DNA of 64,000 nt from Spirochaetota bacterium. GTDB taxonomy: Bacteria > Spirochaetota > UBA4802 > UBA5550. Shown piece by piece: positions 9,023 through 16,842 of the stretch. Position numbers and translations under genes: made by a program. Location: assembly GCA_017999915.1 (NCBI GenBank), contig JAGNKX010000001.1:310001-374000 (forward strand), read 5' to 3'. The notes below the pieces were generated by a model. The model searched no databases and was not told the origin of the DNA. It saw only the letters and a list, made by a program, of their open reading frames with translations. The number at the start of each line of letters is the position of its first letter. Position 1 is the first letter of the stretch.

Positions 9023-9391
9023 TCAGTAGGTGAGCACGTTGACGCTGGAGAGGACCTCCTCGGTCACGCGGGCGGCGCCGACCACAATGGCTCCTTCAAT
9101 AAAATCCTTCTCCGTGAGCTTTCTCTTTTCCACGCAGGGACTGCACAGAAGGATTTGATACCCGGCGCCAGTATAGTTCTCGATGAGCTGCTTCAGGGAT
9201 ACGCCCTCTTTAAAATGGACCTTTTCGGCGAAGCCCTTGACCGCCAGCATGACCGCATTGCTCTGCAGCACGATGACCGGCGTCACATCCATGGCCATGG
9301 CGCCGTTGGCGAGTATGAATGGTATCGTGGCCTTCTCCGGATTGTCCTCTCCATAGGTGACGATGTAGGTGATTTTCTTTTCTGCACTCAT
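9023..9391 (-). CDS. DsrE/DsrF-like family protein
   Basis: A 122-residue cytosolic protein with the alternating beta-alpha pattern of the DsrE fold: strand ITYIVTYGEDN, helix, strand TPVIVLQSNAVML, helix, then ILLCSPCVEKRKL. A CxxC-like pair (CSPC) lies near residue 83. DsrE-type proteins carry sulfane sulfur or act as small sulfur-relay modules, but many stand-alone members are uncharacterised. AAGGAATAATC precedes the ATG. The gene ends six bases from the convergent SDR stop. Upstream is the unusual run of stem-loops at 9467-9614. Confidence 0.75.
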   Translation of the reverse strand: MSAEKKITYIVTYGEDNPEKATIPFILANGAMAMDVTPVIVLQSNAVMLAVKGFAEKVHFKEGVSLKQLIENYTGAGYQILLCSPCVEKRKLTEKDFIEGAIVVGAARVTEEVLSSVNVLTY

Positions 9392-9466
9392 GATTATTCC
9401 TTGTATTATCGAATTTTAGTATTTAATTAAATAATACATAATAATCGTGAATTAGTCAATGAAAAA

Positions 9467-9614
9467 TTAGCAGTTTGCTAAAAAACAGCACACTGCTAAG
9501 CGATACAAGGGTGTATCGCCATTTTTCGAGGCTTTAGTCGAGAAAAATGTGAGGTTTTGAGAATTCACTTCTCAAAACCGACCCTGAAAAACTCCACGGA
9601 GGGAGTTTTTCAGG
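9467..9614. repeat. Run of consecutive stem-loops
   Basis: Between two minus-strand genes the DNA forms a chain of perfect or near-perfect inverted repeats: TTAGCAGT 9467-9474 with ACTGCTAA 9492-9499 (overlapping a smaller TTAGCA/TGCTAA hairpin); GCGATACA 9500-9507 with TGTATCGC 9512-9519; CATTTTTC 9520-9527 with GAAAAATG 9542-9549; GGTTTTGAGA 9553-9562 with TCTCAAAACC 9570-9579; CCTGAAAAACTCC 9583-9595 with GGAGTTTTTCAGG 9602-9614. The last, next to the stop of the 9621-11585 gene, could be a terminator. The others have no assigned role. The stems differ in sequence, so this is not a CRISPR array. Confidence 0.8.
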
Positions 9615-9620
9615 AAACTG

Positions 9621-11585
9621 TTAGATATTATCGAGGAGTGACGCTATTACCCCTTCAAGGCCGGTTATCTCATCCACCATGAGTATTCTATTCATGATAT
9701 TCCGAACCTTTTCTTCATCCATAGCGAGAATTGATGCTATCTCTTTGACATCTATCTCTGCAGGTTCACCTACAGCCTTCCGCTGCATTGATAAAGCTAG
9801 AACCAGCATACTGCATATCCTATAAAGCTTTTCCTCCTTTTTCTTCAAGTTCCCGTCGGCGTCCGCCATGCTTTTCAGCAGTGTCTGCTCCGACGCGTGG
9901 AGGCGGTTGGCGAAAATCTTTATAAGGCGCTGGGTAAAGGCCGGGTTGTTTTCGATCAGCACGTCCAGGTTGTCCGCCTCCGCCACGGCCAGGAGGCATT
10001 CCGTGCGGCATACGGCCGTGGCGAGGCGCGGCTGGTTCCCCACGATGGCCATTTCCCCGAAGATATCGCCCTCCGACAGCGTCACCATCCGCACCTTCTC
10101 CCCGGTTTCGAGGGTCTTGATAATGTCCACCTTACCTTTACGGATGAGGTAAAACACCTTACCTTCCTCGCCCTGCTCAAACAGCACGTGACCCTTGCTG
10201 AATCTCCACTCCTTCTGCATGACCGACACGGGCCTGACAAAGAGCTGGCGAATGCTTTTAAAGCCTGGGAGGCGCAGGATAAAAAAGATCCCCCTGGTGA
10301 CGCGGTAGAGATAGTATTGCACCAGGAAGAAGCGGTATCCCAGGGGCCGCGCGGTCAATCTTACCAGCGTTTCGGAAAGATGCTTCTCGTCGTCGCGGGT
10401 GTCCCAGATGGCGATTCCCTCCACCGGCGGTGAACTAAAGGATGAGCAGGTAAAGGTAAGGGTGCACCGCGTTCCCACGGCGAGGGGGTCGACGGTTTTG
10501 AGGAAACAGTTGCACCCGGTCACATGGTATGTTATGGTCTTGATGATCTCCTTTCCAACGGCCAGGTCGACGTCAATGATGATGGGTATCTTTATGAGGC
10601 TGTTCTGAAAATATTTCGGGTTGACCACGCCGACGGTGAGGAGGTTCAGGGAATACAGGGCCGGCAGCACCGTGAAGAGGGCGATGGTTTCCTCCGGCGC
10701 CAGCCGGTGTCGCAGCAGCTCCATCAGCGTGCGCCATTCAAGGAGGCAGACCGCGGCAGCGGCGGCCATGGCAATGATGACCACGCCGCGCAACTGTCCC
10801 AGGTTGAGCTGAAAGAAAGGAACATATTCGCGGTTCTTCGATCCCATGGAGCGGAGTATCCACCGTTCAAACCGCGGCTCCCGCTGCACCGTCTCCCATT
10901 CCTCGATGGATATCCGGTGCTTCCTCAACCCGTCCAGGAGGGGCAGGGTCTGCGATTTTGCCAGGATGTATTCAACTCCCATGATGAGCATGACCAGGAG
11001 AGGGGCTATCAGGTAAATGCCGGCACCGCCCTTCAAGAGCATGGCGTCGAACATCCCATGGAACAGGAACGGCACCATGAACGCACCGGCTGCGTGGCGG
11101 AGCCTGTTGCCCCATGAGCCGCTGAAGCGCATGAGGGCCAGACCGTATCCCATGATGCCGCAGGTGAGGACATGGAGAGGCACCGAGCTGAAGAGCCGCA
11201 CCACGACCACCGGCTCCCTGATGGCGAGGGCGTACACGATATTTTCCACCGTGGCGAAGCCGAGACCCAGGAGCATGGCTGAGATCACCATGTTCAGGAC
11301 CATAAGCATCGGCGGCGTCCGGTACGTAAGGACCAGTATGAAGACAAACGCCCCGGCCTTCTCCGCAAGGGCCGCGCTGAGAAAGCCGCTGGCAAGCTCA
11401 CTTTCGAAGGAGAGGTATTTTACTATATAGGGGCTCGCAAGCACCATGAGGAGTGCGAGGATGGCCCCGTACAGGAAATACTCCAGATGGAAAAGGACGC
11501 TGGGCTTGACCAGGAAATACCGGTAATAGAATACATAGATGACCGGGATGGGGAGGATGGCCAGGAGGAGAAGGATTATCGTCAT
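9621..11585 (-). CDS. PrsW-like membrane domain fused to a cyclic-nucleotide-binding domain
   Basis: A 654-residue protein. The first 210 residues are a multi-helix membrane domain like the PrsW/PF13367 metalloprotease family: GFATVENIVYA, HVLTCGIMGYGLA and FHGMFDA match family motifs 2-4. Motif 1 is degenerate, with AEKAG in place of EExxK, so protease activity is doubtful. After a further pair of membrane segments and a beta-rich stretch (possibly PilZ-like, uncertain), residues about 455-560 form a cNMP-binding domain (GHVLFEQGEEGKVFYLIRKG, GDIFGEMAIVGNQPR). A short helical tail follows. The first ATG (11585) is used; a GTG lies three codons earlier. Inferred role: membrane sensor reading cAMP or another nucleotide. 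Confidence 0.75.
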   Translation of the reverse strand: MTIILLLLAILPIPVIYVFYYRYFLVKPSVLFHLEYFLYGAILALLMVLASPYIVKYLSFESELASGFLSAALAEKAGAFVFILVLTYRTPPMLMVLNMVISAMLLGLGFATVENIVYALAIREPVVVVRLFSSVPLHVLTCGIMGYGLALMRFSGSWGNRLRHAAGAFMVPFLFHGMFDAMLLKGGAGIYLIAPLLVMLIMGVEYILAKSQTLPLLDGLRKHRISIEEWETVQREPRFERWILRSMGSKNREYVPFFQLNLGQLRGVVIIAMAAAAAVCLLEWRTLMELLRHRLAPEETIALFTVLPALYSLNLLTVGVVNPKYFQNSLIKIPIIIDVDLAVGKEIIKTITYHVTGCNCFLKTVDPLAVGTRCTLTFTCSSFSSPPVEGIAIWDTRDDEKHLSETLVRLTARPLGYRFFLVQYYLYRVTRGIFFILRLPGFKSIRQLFVRPVSVMQKEWRFSKGHVLFEQGEEGKVFYLIRKGKVDIIKTLETGEKVRMVTLSEGDIFGEMAIVGNQPRLATAVCRTECLLAVAEADNLDVLIENNPAFTQRLIKIFANRLHASEQTLLKSMADADGNLKKKEEKLYRICSMLVLALSMQRKAVGEPAEIDVKEIASILAMDEEKVRNIMNRILMVDEITGLEGVIASLLDNI

Positions 11586-11715
11586 GGATGACACGGCCGC
11601 ACCGTTAGTATCATAACATTCCTATACCGCCAATGATTCAACTTCACCAACATCATTTTATCAAGCATTTTTTATGAACTGATAGAAAGCAAAGAATGGC
11701 AGCGGTATGTTTTTA

Positions 11716-11934
11716 GGGGGGACATGGAGCCATCCTGGCAGTAAAAAACGACCAGGATATAGGATGATGTAGCCGATTCCACAGTGGATCGACAGGCCTG
11801 TAGTGAGCGGATTCGAAGTGCCCATCAACTTCTAACCTTAATGTGTCCATAACGCCTCGGTTGCCGAGCGGAGCGGTACAGTGAGCCTGTAGAACTGCCG
11901 AGGCATGAGGCGGACGAGCGGGATGGCCATGCCT
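11716..11934. repeat. Terminal-inverted-repeat element, copy A, in a 637-base gene-free stretch
   Basis: The stretch 11586-12222 has no gene I can support. It holds a long version of the element also found at 62652-62758. Left end GGGGGGACATGGAGCCATCC starts at 11716; the right end GAGCGGGATGGCCATGCC finishes at 11934. The ends are imperfect inverted repeats (GGACATGGAGCCATCC against GGCATGGCCATCCC). Right-end sequence GGCGGACGAGCGGGATGGCC is identical in both copies, and both are followed by a TACGACTGCT motif. The interior here is about twice as long as in copy B. The rest of the stretch to 12222 is AT-rich and shows nothing further. Confidence 0.7.
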
Positions 11935-12222
11935 TACAATATACGACTGCTACTGTAAGGAATGAAGGATACACATTGAAACCGCCCTCAACGTATCCTC
12001 TAACCGACGAAGGGCGTAGAGATTACCCATGGTTTGATCACAAATCAAATATTTGGCTGATCATCCAAAAATTAATTATTTCCGCATAATTAATTTCCTT
12101 TACAAATAACAACACGCTGAAAAAATCAGAATAGCCGTACCGGTGGGGCATGCGGGAAAAATGGGACACCCTCATACCCCACCGATAGGCTGTCAGAATA
12201 ATTATTTGTGGAGGACAGGTAC

Positions 12223-13512
12223 ATGAAAGAAGTAGTAATCGTCAGCGGGTCACGGACCGCCATCGCCAAATTCGGCGGGGCCTTGAAATCTATCCCCGTG
12301 GTGGATCTCGGTGCGCTGGTAATAAAAGAAGTTCTGAAAAAAGCGGGACTTCGTCCTGTTGTAAGCGATTTGATGAAGGAAGTTGCTCCGGACAAGCTCA
12401 AGGACCAGGGCGTGATCGACCTGGAGAAAAAAGCGGGCGCCTGGGACAGCTCCCTTGCGCCGATAGCGATCGATGAAGTCATCATGGGCAACGTGCTCCA
12501 GGCGGCCCAGGGACAGAACACCGGCCGTCAGGCCATGATACGGGCCGGCATACCAAAGGAGACGCCCGGCTTCACCATCAACAAGATCTGCGGATCCGGC
12601 CTCAAGGCGATCGCCGAAGGCGCCCAGGCCATCATGTCGGGTCAGGCGGACGTGATCATCGCCGGCGGCCAGGAGAACATGAGCCTCGCCCCCATGGCGC
12701 TGAAGGACGCGCGCTGGGGATACCGCATGGCTATATCCGGCGTCGGAGAAGTGCATGACCTGATGGTCTTCGACGGACTTTATGAAATCTTCTACGGTTA
12801 CCACATGGGTCTCACCGCTGAAAACATCGCCAAGCTCTACGGCATCAGCCGCAAGGAGCAGGACGAGCTGGGCGTCCTCTCCCATTCCCGGGCCCGCAAG
12901 GCCATGAAGGAAGGCCTTTTCAAGGATGAGATCGTCCCCGTCGTCATGAAAGGAAAAAAGGGCGACGAAATTTTCGCCGAAGACGAGCGTCCCATGGACA
13001 CCACCTATGAAAAGATGGCCGAGATGAAACCGGCCTTTGTCAAGGACGGCACCGTCACCGCGGGCAACGCCTCGGGCATCAACGACGCCGCGGCCGCGGT
13101 CCTCATGATGAGCGCTGACAAAGCGAAAGAATTGGGACTGAAGCCGATCGTCAGGATCAAGGGGTTCGCCGGCGGCGGCCTTGACCCGGCATACATGGGC
13201 CTTGGCCCAGTTCCGGCGGTCAGGAAGGTCCTGAAGCAGACCAAGATGACCATCAAGGACCTGGACATGATCGAGCTTAACGAGGCCTTCGCCTCCCAGG
13301 CCATCGGCTGCTTCCGTGAGCTCGGCCTTGATAGCGACAAGCCGAACCAGCTGGGAAGCGGCATATCCCTGGGCCACCCCATCGGATGCACCGGCGCCCG
13401 GATGATGGTGACGGCCATGCATCACATGAAGCGCAACAGCCTGGGCACCTGCCTCCTTACCATGTGTATCGGCGGTGGCATGGGATTCGCGATGATAGTT
13501 GAAAAAGTATAA
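12223..13512 (+). CDS. Thiolase, acetyl-CoA C-acetyltransferase type
   Basis: A 429-residue thiolase acting on acetoacetyl-CoA/acetyl-CoA or longer 3-ketoacyl-CoA. The nucleophilic Cys is residue 123 (NKICGSG), followed by NEAFASQ, GHPIGCTGAR and the C-terminal CIGGGMGFA with the second catalytic Cys and His. The family is usually about 392 residues with the Cys near residue 89. The extra ~33 residues are an insertion at about residues 40-75 (VSDLMKEVAPDKLKDQGVID...) just before IDEVIMGNVLQA. ATG 12223 has a good GTGGAGGACAGG site; a GTG five codons earlier is the alternative. Monocistronic, with its own terminator. Confidence 0.92.
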   Translation: MKEVVIVSGSRTAIAKFGGALKSIPVVDLGALVIKEVLKKAGLRPVVSDLMKEVAPDKLKDQGVIDLEKKAGAWDSSLAPIAIDEVIMGNVLQAAQGQNTGRQAMIRAGIPKETPGFTINKICGSGLKAIAEGAQAIMSGQADVIIAGGQENMSLAPMALKDARWGYRMAISGVGEVHDLMVFDGLYEIFYGYHMGLTAENIAKLYGISRKEQDELGVLSHSRARKAMKEGLFKDEIVPVVMKGKKGDEIFAEDERPMDTTYEKMAEMKPAFVKDGTVTAGNASGINDAAAAVLMMSADKAKELGLKPIVRIKGFAGGGLDPAYMGLGPVPAVRKVLKQTKMTIKDLDMIELNEAFASQAIGCFRELGLDSDKPNQLGSGISLGHPIGCTGARMMVTAMHHMKRNSLGTCLLTMCIGGGMGFAMIVEKV

Positions 13513-13534
13513 CATCATCATTCATAATAGATGC

Positions 13535-13564
13535 AAAAGGGCCATCCTGTTGGATGGTCCTTTT
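13535..13564 (+). terminator. Rho-independent terminator after thiolase
   Basis: AAAAGGGCCATCC (13535-13547) pairs with GGATGGTCCTTTT (13552-13564), including one G-T pair, with loop TGTT and a T-tract continuing to 13566. It starts 22 bases after the thiolase stop. Confidence 0.9.
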
Positions 13565-13628
13565 TTATTTGTTGACAAAATATATTTTTTATTGCAAAGT
13601 GAGCCATCACTCATTCCAGGAGAATCAT

Positions 13629-14057
13629 ATGAAAAAAATGATGTTTGCTCTTATCATGGTTGCATGCTGCTTCATGCTTACAGTAGCGCTTCTGGCCGCT
13701 TATACTGCCGATTCATCCCTCGGCACATGGCTGGTGCCGAAAGGCGACGCCAAGGTGACCATTTACAAGTGCGGCGATAAATTCTGCGGCAAGGTAAGCT
13801 GGCTCAAAACGCCTGAGGATCTCGATGTCAAGAATCCCGACCCGGCCAAGCGGAAAAACAAGATCCTCGGCATGAACATGCTATGGGGATTCACTTTCAA
13901 GGACAACGAATGGGTCGGGGGCCAGATCTACGATCCCGATTCAGGCGACACCTACAAATGCAAGATGTGGCTTAAGAGCGACGACAAGCTCAATGTCAGG
14001 GGCTATGTGGGCATTCCCGCCTTCGGCCGATCAGAAGTTTGGACAAAAGTCAAATAG
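13629..14057 (+). CDS. DUF2147 exported protein, first of a tandem pair
   Basis: A 142-residue secreted protein. ATG 13629 follows AGGAGA and starts a signal peptide (MKKMMFALIMVACCFMLTVALLAA). The mature part has the DUF2147 pattern: SLGTWLVPKGDAKVTIYKC, CGKVSWLK, ILGMNMLWGF, WVGGQIYDPDSGDTYKCKMWL and NVRGYVG. DUF2147 proteins are periplasmic or outer-membrane-associated and of unknown biochemical function. Cysteines flank the first core (KCGDKFCGK). A second DUF2147 gene follows after 67 bases, sharing the downstream terminator at 14616, so the pair is probably one transcript. Confidence 0.85.
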   Translation: MKKMMFALIMVACCFMLTVALLAAYTADSSLGTWLVPKGDAKVTIYKCGDKFCGKVSWLKTPEDLDVKNPDPAKRKNKILGMNMLWGFTFKDNEWVGGQIYDPDSGDTYKCKMWLKSDDKLNVRGYVGIPAFGRSEVWTKVK

Positions 14058-14124
14058 AGTTGACATCCTGTCAGTTTTTTCTGATCATACCTCAACGACT
14101 ACTAATCAAACTGGAGGAATATCT

Positions 14125-14589
14125 ATGAAGAAAGTCTTAGCAGGTCTTATGGCAGTATTGTGCGCCGTAGTGTTTATCGCCGCCCAGGCGAAGGCAGAAG
14201 AAAAATTGGACGGTACATGGAAAACCGTCGCCGATGAGGGCCCCGATAAAGGTAAGGCCAAATCGCATCTACAAATATATGATAAGAACGGCGTTTATTT
14301 CGCTAAGGTCATCAAGCTCCTCCTCAATAAATCCCAGGACACGCTCTGCGACAAATGCAAAGGCGACCTGTTCAACAAGCCGGTGGTGGGCATGAATATT
14401 TTTTCCAACATGAAAAAAACCGGTAAAGTCGACAAGGATTTCGGCGATGAATACGCCGGCGGACAGATCATGGACCCCGACAACGGAAAATTCTACACCT
14501 GCAAAATCTGGATCAAGGGCGACACCCTTGTTGTGCGCGGATACCTGGGCCCCTTCTATAGAACGCAGAGATGGTACAGGGTCAAGTAA
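14125..14589 (+). CDS. DUF2147 exported protein, second of a tandem pair
   Basis: A 154-residue paralogue of the preceding gene. ATG 14125 has a strong CTGGAGGA site, and the signal peptide ends at about AQAKA. The core shows LDGTWKT, HLQIYDKNGVYFAKVIKL, VVGMNIFSNM, YAGGQIMDPDNGKFYTCKIWI and LVVRGYLG, all DUF2147 hallmarks. A cysteine pair (CDKCKG) sits in the same place as in the first copy. Tandem duplication with divergence is likely. Function unknown; the family is seen in the envelopes of many Gram-negative bacteria. Confidence 0.85.
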   Translation: MKKVLAGLMAVLCAVVFIAAQAKAEEKLDGTWKTVADEGPDKGKAKSHLQIYDKNGVYFAKVIKLLLNKSQDTLCDKCKGDLFNKPVVGMNIFSNMKKTGKVDKDFGDEYAGGQIMDPDNGKFYTCKIWIKGDTLVVRGYLGPFYRTQRWYRVK

Positions 14590-14615
14590 CGAAACGGATC
14601 GGGCATATCGTAATC

Positions 14616-14645
14616 AAAAAGAGCATCCTTTCGGATGCTCTTTTT
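14616..14645 (+). terminator. Rho-independent terminator after the DUF2147 pair
   Basis: AAAAAGAGCATCC (14616-14628) pairs perfectly with GGATGCTCTTTTT (14633-14645), loop TTTC, followed by an AT-rich tail. The A-tract on the ascending side also lets it serve the convergent gene at 14677-15468. Confidence 0.92.
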
Positions 14646-14676
14646 ATTTGGATGACACCAACCCGTTCAAAGGCTG

Positions 14677-15468
14677 TTAAAATTTCATTCCTACGCCGAT
14701 GCCGCCGGGAACAATGGTTAGAAAAACCTCGTTCTCATAGGGATTATAGGCGCCCCCTTTAGCCCTTCCCTTATACTTCTCTTCATAATTTCTAAGGTTC
14801 CGGACATTCTTCCTGGGCTGGGAGAAGATATTGACCAGGGATACGGCCTCGCTTTCCGCAAAGACAATCAGTCCATCGATCCAGGGGCGTTTGAACGCAA
14901 GCACCGTTGTCAGGCCGGCGCCCATGTTGACCACCAGGTTCAGGACATGGGGCATCCATCCCCACCCATCCGCCTCCACTTCCGCGCACTGCCGCAGAAT
15001 ATCCTCGGCCTGCAGGAGCTTCGCCTGGCGCTCCGCCGGCGTGTTTGCCGACATATGCCGCAGCCTGTCCGGCAAATAGGCCGATTTGAACGGCGTGATC
15101 AGAAGACCGCCCACGCCAAGGGCCGTGGTGCAGCCGCCGATCAGCATGTCTTCCGCGAAAGCGCGGTTCCTGATCTTCCTCGGGTAGGCCCTGTAATCAT
15201 GCTTCCAGTCGTTCCAGTGGTGGCCCGCCAAGGTCCCCTGGACAATGGTGGCCGAGCCATAGATCGCCATCCAGCTGTACCACCAGCCCTGTGCGTGGGG
15301 CTGGGCCGTATACAGCGCATTTTCGATATACGAAAGCCGCTCCGTAACCTGGGCGTCATTGAGCTTCTCCGGCACCGGCTGCTCCTTCTTCTGGGCATAC
15401 AGGGAACCCGCCGAAGTAAAGAGAACGATCAACAGCACGGCAGAGCCTAGAAAACAATTATTCTTCAT
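14677..15468 (-). CDS. Exported protein of unknown function
   Basis: A 263-residue protein with a cleavable signal peptide (MKNNCFLGSAVLLIVLFTSAGSLYAQ) and a strong GGAGGAACT site. The mature part is mostly helical, with a conserved-looking aromatic segment (QGWWYSWMAIYGSATIVQGT), a charged amphipathic helix rich in Leu/Gln (residues about 140-165) and two hydrophobic stretches that could be membrane segments (GGCTTALGVGGLLITPF and VLNLVVNMGAGLTTVLAF). I do not recognise the family. It is followed upstream on the same strand by a TetR gene 23 bases away, so it may be part of that regulator's transcript. Confidence 0.7.
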   Translation of the reverse strand: MKNNCFLGSAVLLIVLFTSAGSLYAQKKEQPVPEKLNDAQVTERLSYIENALYTAQPHAQGWWYSWMAIYGSATIVQGTLAGHHWNDWKHDYRAYPRKIRNRAFAEDMLIGGCTTALGVGGLLITPFKSAYLPDRLRHMSANTPAERQAKLLQAEDILRQCAEVEADGWGWMPHVLNLVVNMGAGLTTVLAFKRPWIDGLIVFAESEAVSLVNIFSQPRKNVRNLRNYEEKYKGRAKGGAYNPYENEVFLTIVPGGIGVGMKF

Positions 15469-15491
15469 AGTTCCTCCATGTAGATTAGTAG

Positions 15492-16145
15492 TTACTGCAA
15501 TGGCGACAGGGCGCCCCGAATGAACCTCATGACTCCCTTCACGACCCTCTCATCGTTGTCAAGGGCGTCATTGCCCGCGAATATTTTCATCCGCTCCATG
15601 AAGTATTTCGACGTATATGAATACTGGAGCACCAGGAGCAGATTGTCCAGGCAGAAAGCCGCCATCCATTCGTTGACGTCGTCTCCCACGATCCCTTCCT
15701 TTTTCCCGTCAGCTATGATGTGGCGGTAATACCGGGCCGTGATCTCTTCCATTTTTTTTGACAGCCGCGCCGACATATGGGAAAGGCTCTGGGAGGTGAG
15801 ATCGTGGTAGATCTGTGTGAGCTCCGGGTATTTCCGCGAATACTCCTGGGTGGCCCTCACGAGCTTTTCAATCTTTTCAAAAAGGGTTCCCGTGGAGAGG
15901 TCGATGGATGATATCAGTTTCTCGAGAATAGTGAGCCCTTCATCCGCGATGGCCATATACAGATCGTCTTTTGACGCAAAATAATTATACAGGGACCCTA
16001 TGCTGATCCCGGCTTTTTTGGCTATGTCATTGATGTTGGCGGCCACCAGGCCTTTACCGGCGAACTCGCTTATGGCGACAGAGATGATTCTCTGTCGCTT
16101 TTCCTCGGAAATTTTTTCAAAGGTTTCCTTATAGAATTTAGTCAT
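15492..16145 (-). CDS. TetR/AcrR family transcriptional regulator
   Basis: A 217-residue regulator. The helix-turn-helix is in the first 55 residues (ISVAISEFAGKGLVAANINDIAKKAGISIGSLYNYFASKDDLY), a textbook TetR N-terminus; the remainder is an all-helical ligand-binding domain. The downstream exported-protein gene (14677-15468) begins 23 bases after its stop and is a likely cotranscribed target. A 16-base imperfect dyad at 16182-16199, 40 bases upstream, is a candidate operator for self-control. Ligand unknown. Confidence 0.9.
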   Translation of the reverse strand: MTKFYKETFEKISEEKRQRIISVAISEFAGKGLVAANINDIAKKAGISIGSLYNYFASKDDLYMAIADEGLTILEKLISSIDLSTGTLFEKIEKLVRATQEYSRKYPELTQIYHDLTSQSLSHMSARLSKKMEEITARYYRHIIADGKKEGIVGDDVNEWMAAFCLDNLLLVLQYSYTSKYFMERMKIFAGNDALDNDERVVKGVMRFIRGALSPLQ

Positions 16146-16181
16146 AATAGTAAAATGTATTATTTTTACTGGTTGATTAAA

Positions 16182-16199
16182 ATGAGTGAATATTCAGTC
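16182..16199. promoter_or_regulatory. Candidate TetR operator
   Basis: GAGTGAAT next to ATTCAGTC forms an imperfect 16-base palindrome with a perfect TGAATATTCA core (16187-16196), about 40 bases upstream of the TetR start. TetR-family regulators usually bind such dyads in their own promoter. No footprint evidence exists; this is inference from position and symmetry. Confidence 0.4.
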
Positions 16200-16308
16200 A
16201 GTTAAAAAGTCAATCATTTATTAGAATTGATCCAATATTATAATGCTCTGTATTGAACGATGCTTCAATAACAAATGTCATCAAAAATTTCAATTAATTA
16301 CTCACTCT

Positions 16309-16436
16309 GTCATCGCGAGCAAAGCGAAGCGATCTTGTGTATGATTGATTTTAGGATATTCATGAAAACGTTTTTTTATGAAATCATTCTATATCAAATT
16401 CAAGATTGCTTCGTCGCGTCGATCCTCGCAATGACA
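16309..16436. repeat. Palindromic GCGA-rich intergenic repeat
   Basis: TGTCATCGCGAGCAAAGCGA begins the left arm (16309-16338), which continues AGCGATCTTG. The right arm CAAGATTGCTTCGTCGCGTC (from 16401) runs on through GATCCTCGCAATGACA to about 16436. The arms are imperfect inverted repeats separated by about 60 bases of AT-rich sequence. This TCATTGCGAGGA...CGAAGCAATCT palindrome is a widespread REP-like repeat type. It lies in the 379-base gap 16146-16524, which otherwise holds only the TetR operator candidate. Confidence 0.75.
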
Positions 16437-16524
16437 AATTGGATCATTATTCACATTTTTGAGATATCTTCGTAACCAATCATCATACCGGAACGTCACT
16501 ACAATAAAGGCCATCGAGGTGCAG

Positions 16525-16827
16525 ATGAAAACAGGGAAACAGATTATTACGCTCTTGATTATCATTGGAGGAATAATGGCCACGGCGCCGGCCTGCGGCG
16601 AAACCTTTACCGGGAAGGTAGCTGTCAAGGGCAATGAACCCTTCACGTACCTGGCTCTCGTGACAGGCGGAGGGGACTTTAAGATCACCGGCCCTTTGCA
16701 GAAGAAAATCCGTGACGGCTTTCAGGGAAGAGTGATCACGGTCAAAGGGACCATTACAGGCAAGAGGAAGGGCTTTATGGCCCTGCCGGAGCTGAACGTG
16801 TCCGAAATCGTGAACATTGAAAAATGA
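16525..16827 (+). CDS. Small exported protein, OB-fold-like
   Basis: A 100-residue protein. ATG 16525 follows GAGGTG and starts a signal peptide (MKTGKQIITLLIIIGGIMATAPACG); the Cys near the cleavage site (APACGE) is not a good lipobox. The mature 75 residues are beta-rich (FTGKVAVKGNEPFTYLAL, GRVITVKGTITGKRKGFMALPELNVSEI) with a layout like small periplasmic OB-fold proteins (NlpE/YgiW-like), but family membership cannot be proven. It is a single gene convergent with coaX. Function unknown. Confidence 0.65.
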   Translation: MKTGKQIITLLIIIGGIMATAPACGETFTGKVAVKGNEPFTYLALVTGGGDFKITGPLQKKIRDGFQGRVITVKGTITGKRKGFMALPELNVSEIVNIEK

Positions 16828-16842
16828 TCGCGGATCGCCCCA

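Noticed and set aside
8180-9391. Search for selenoprotein (in-frame UGA) in the SDR and DsrE-like genes because Sec machinery is nearby
   Set aside because: Both proteins are complete at normal length and no in-frame UGA extension is needed.
9467-9614. Possible CRISPR array
   Set aside because: The palindromes differ in sequence and have no regular unit or spacers.
12250-13521. 423-codon minus-strand frame over the thiolase
   Set aside because: No motif, unusual composition, and fully overlaps a gene with intact thiolase active site.
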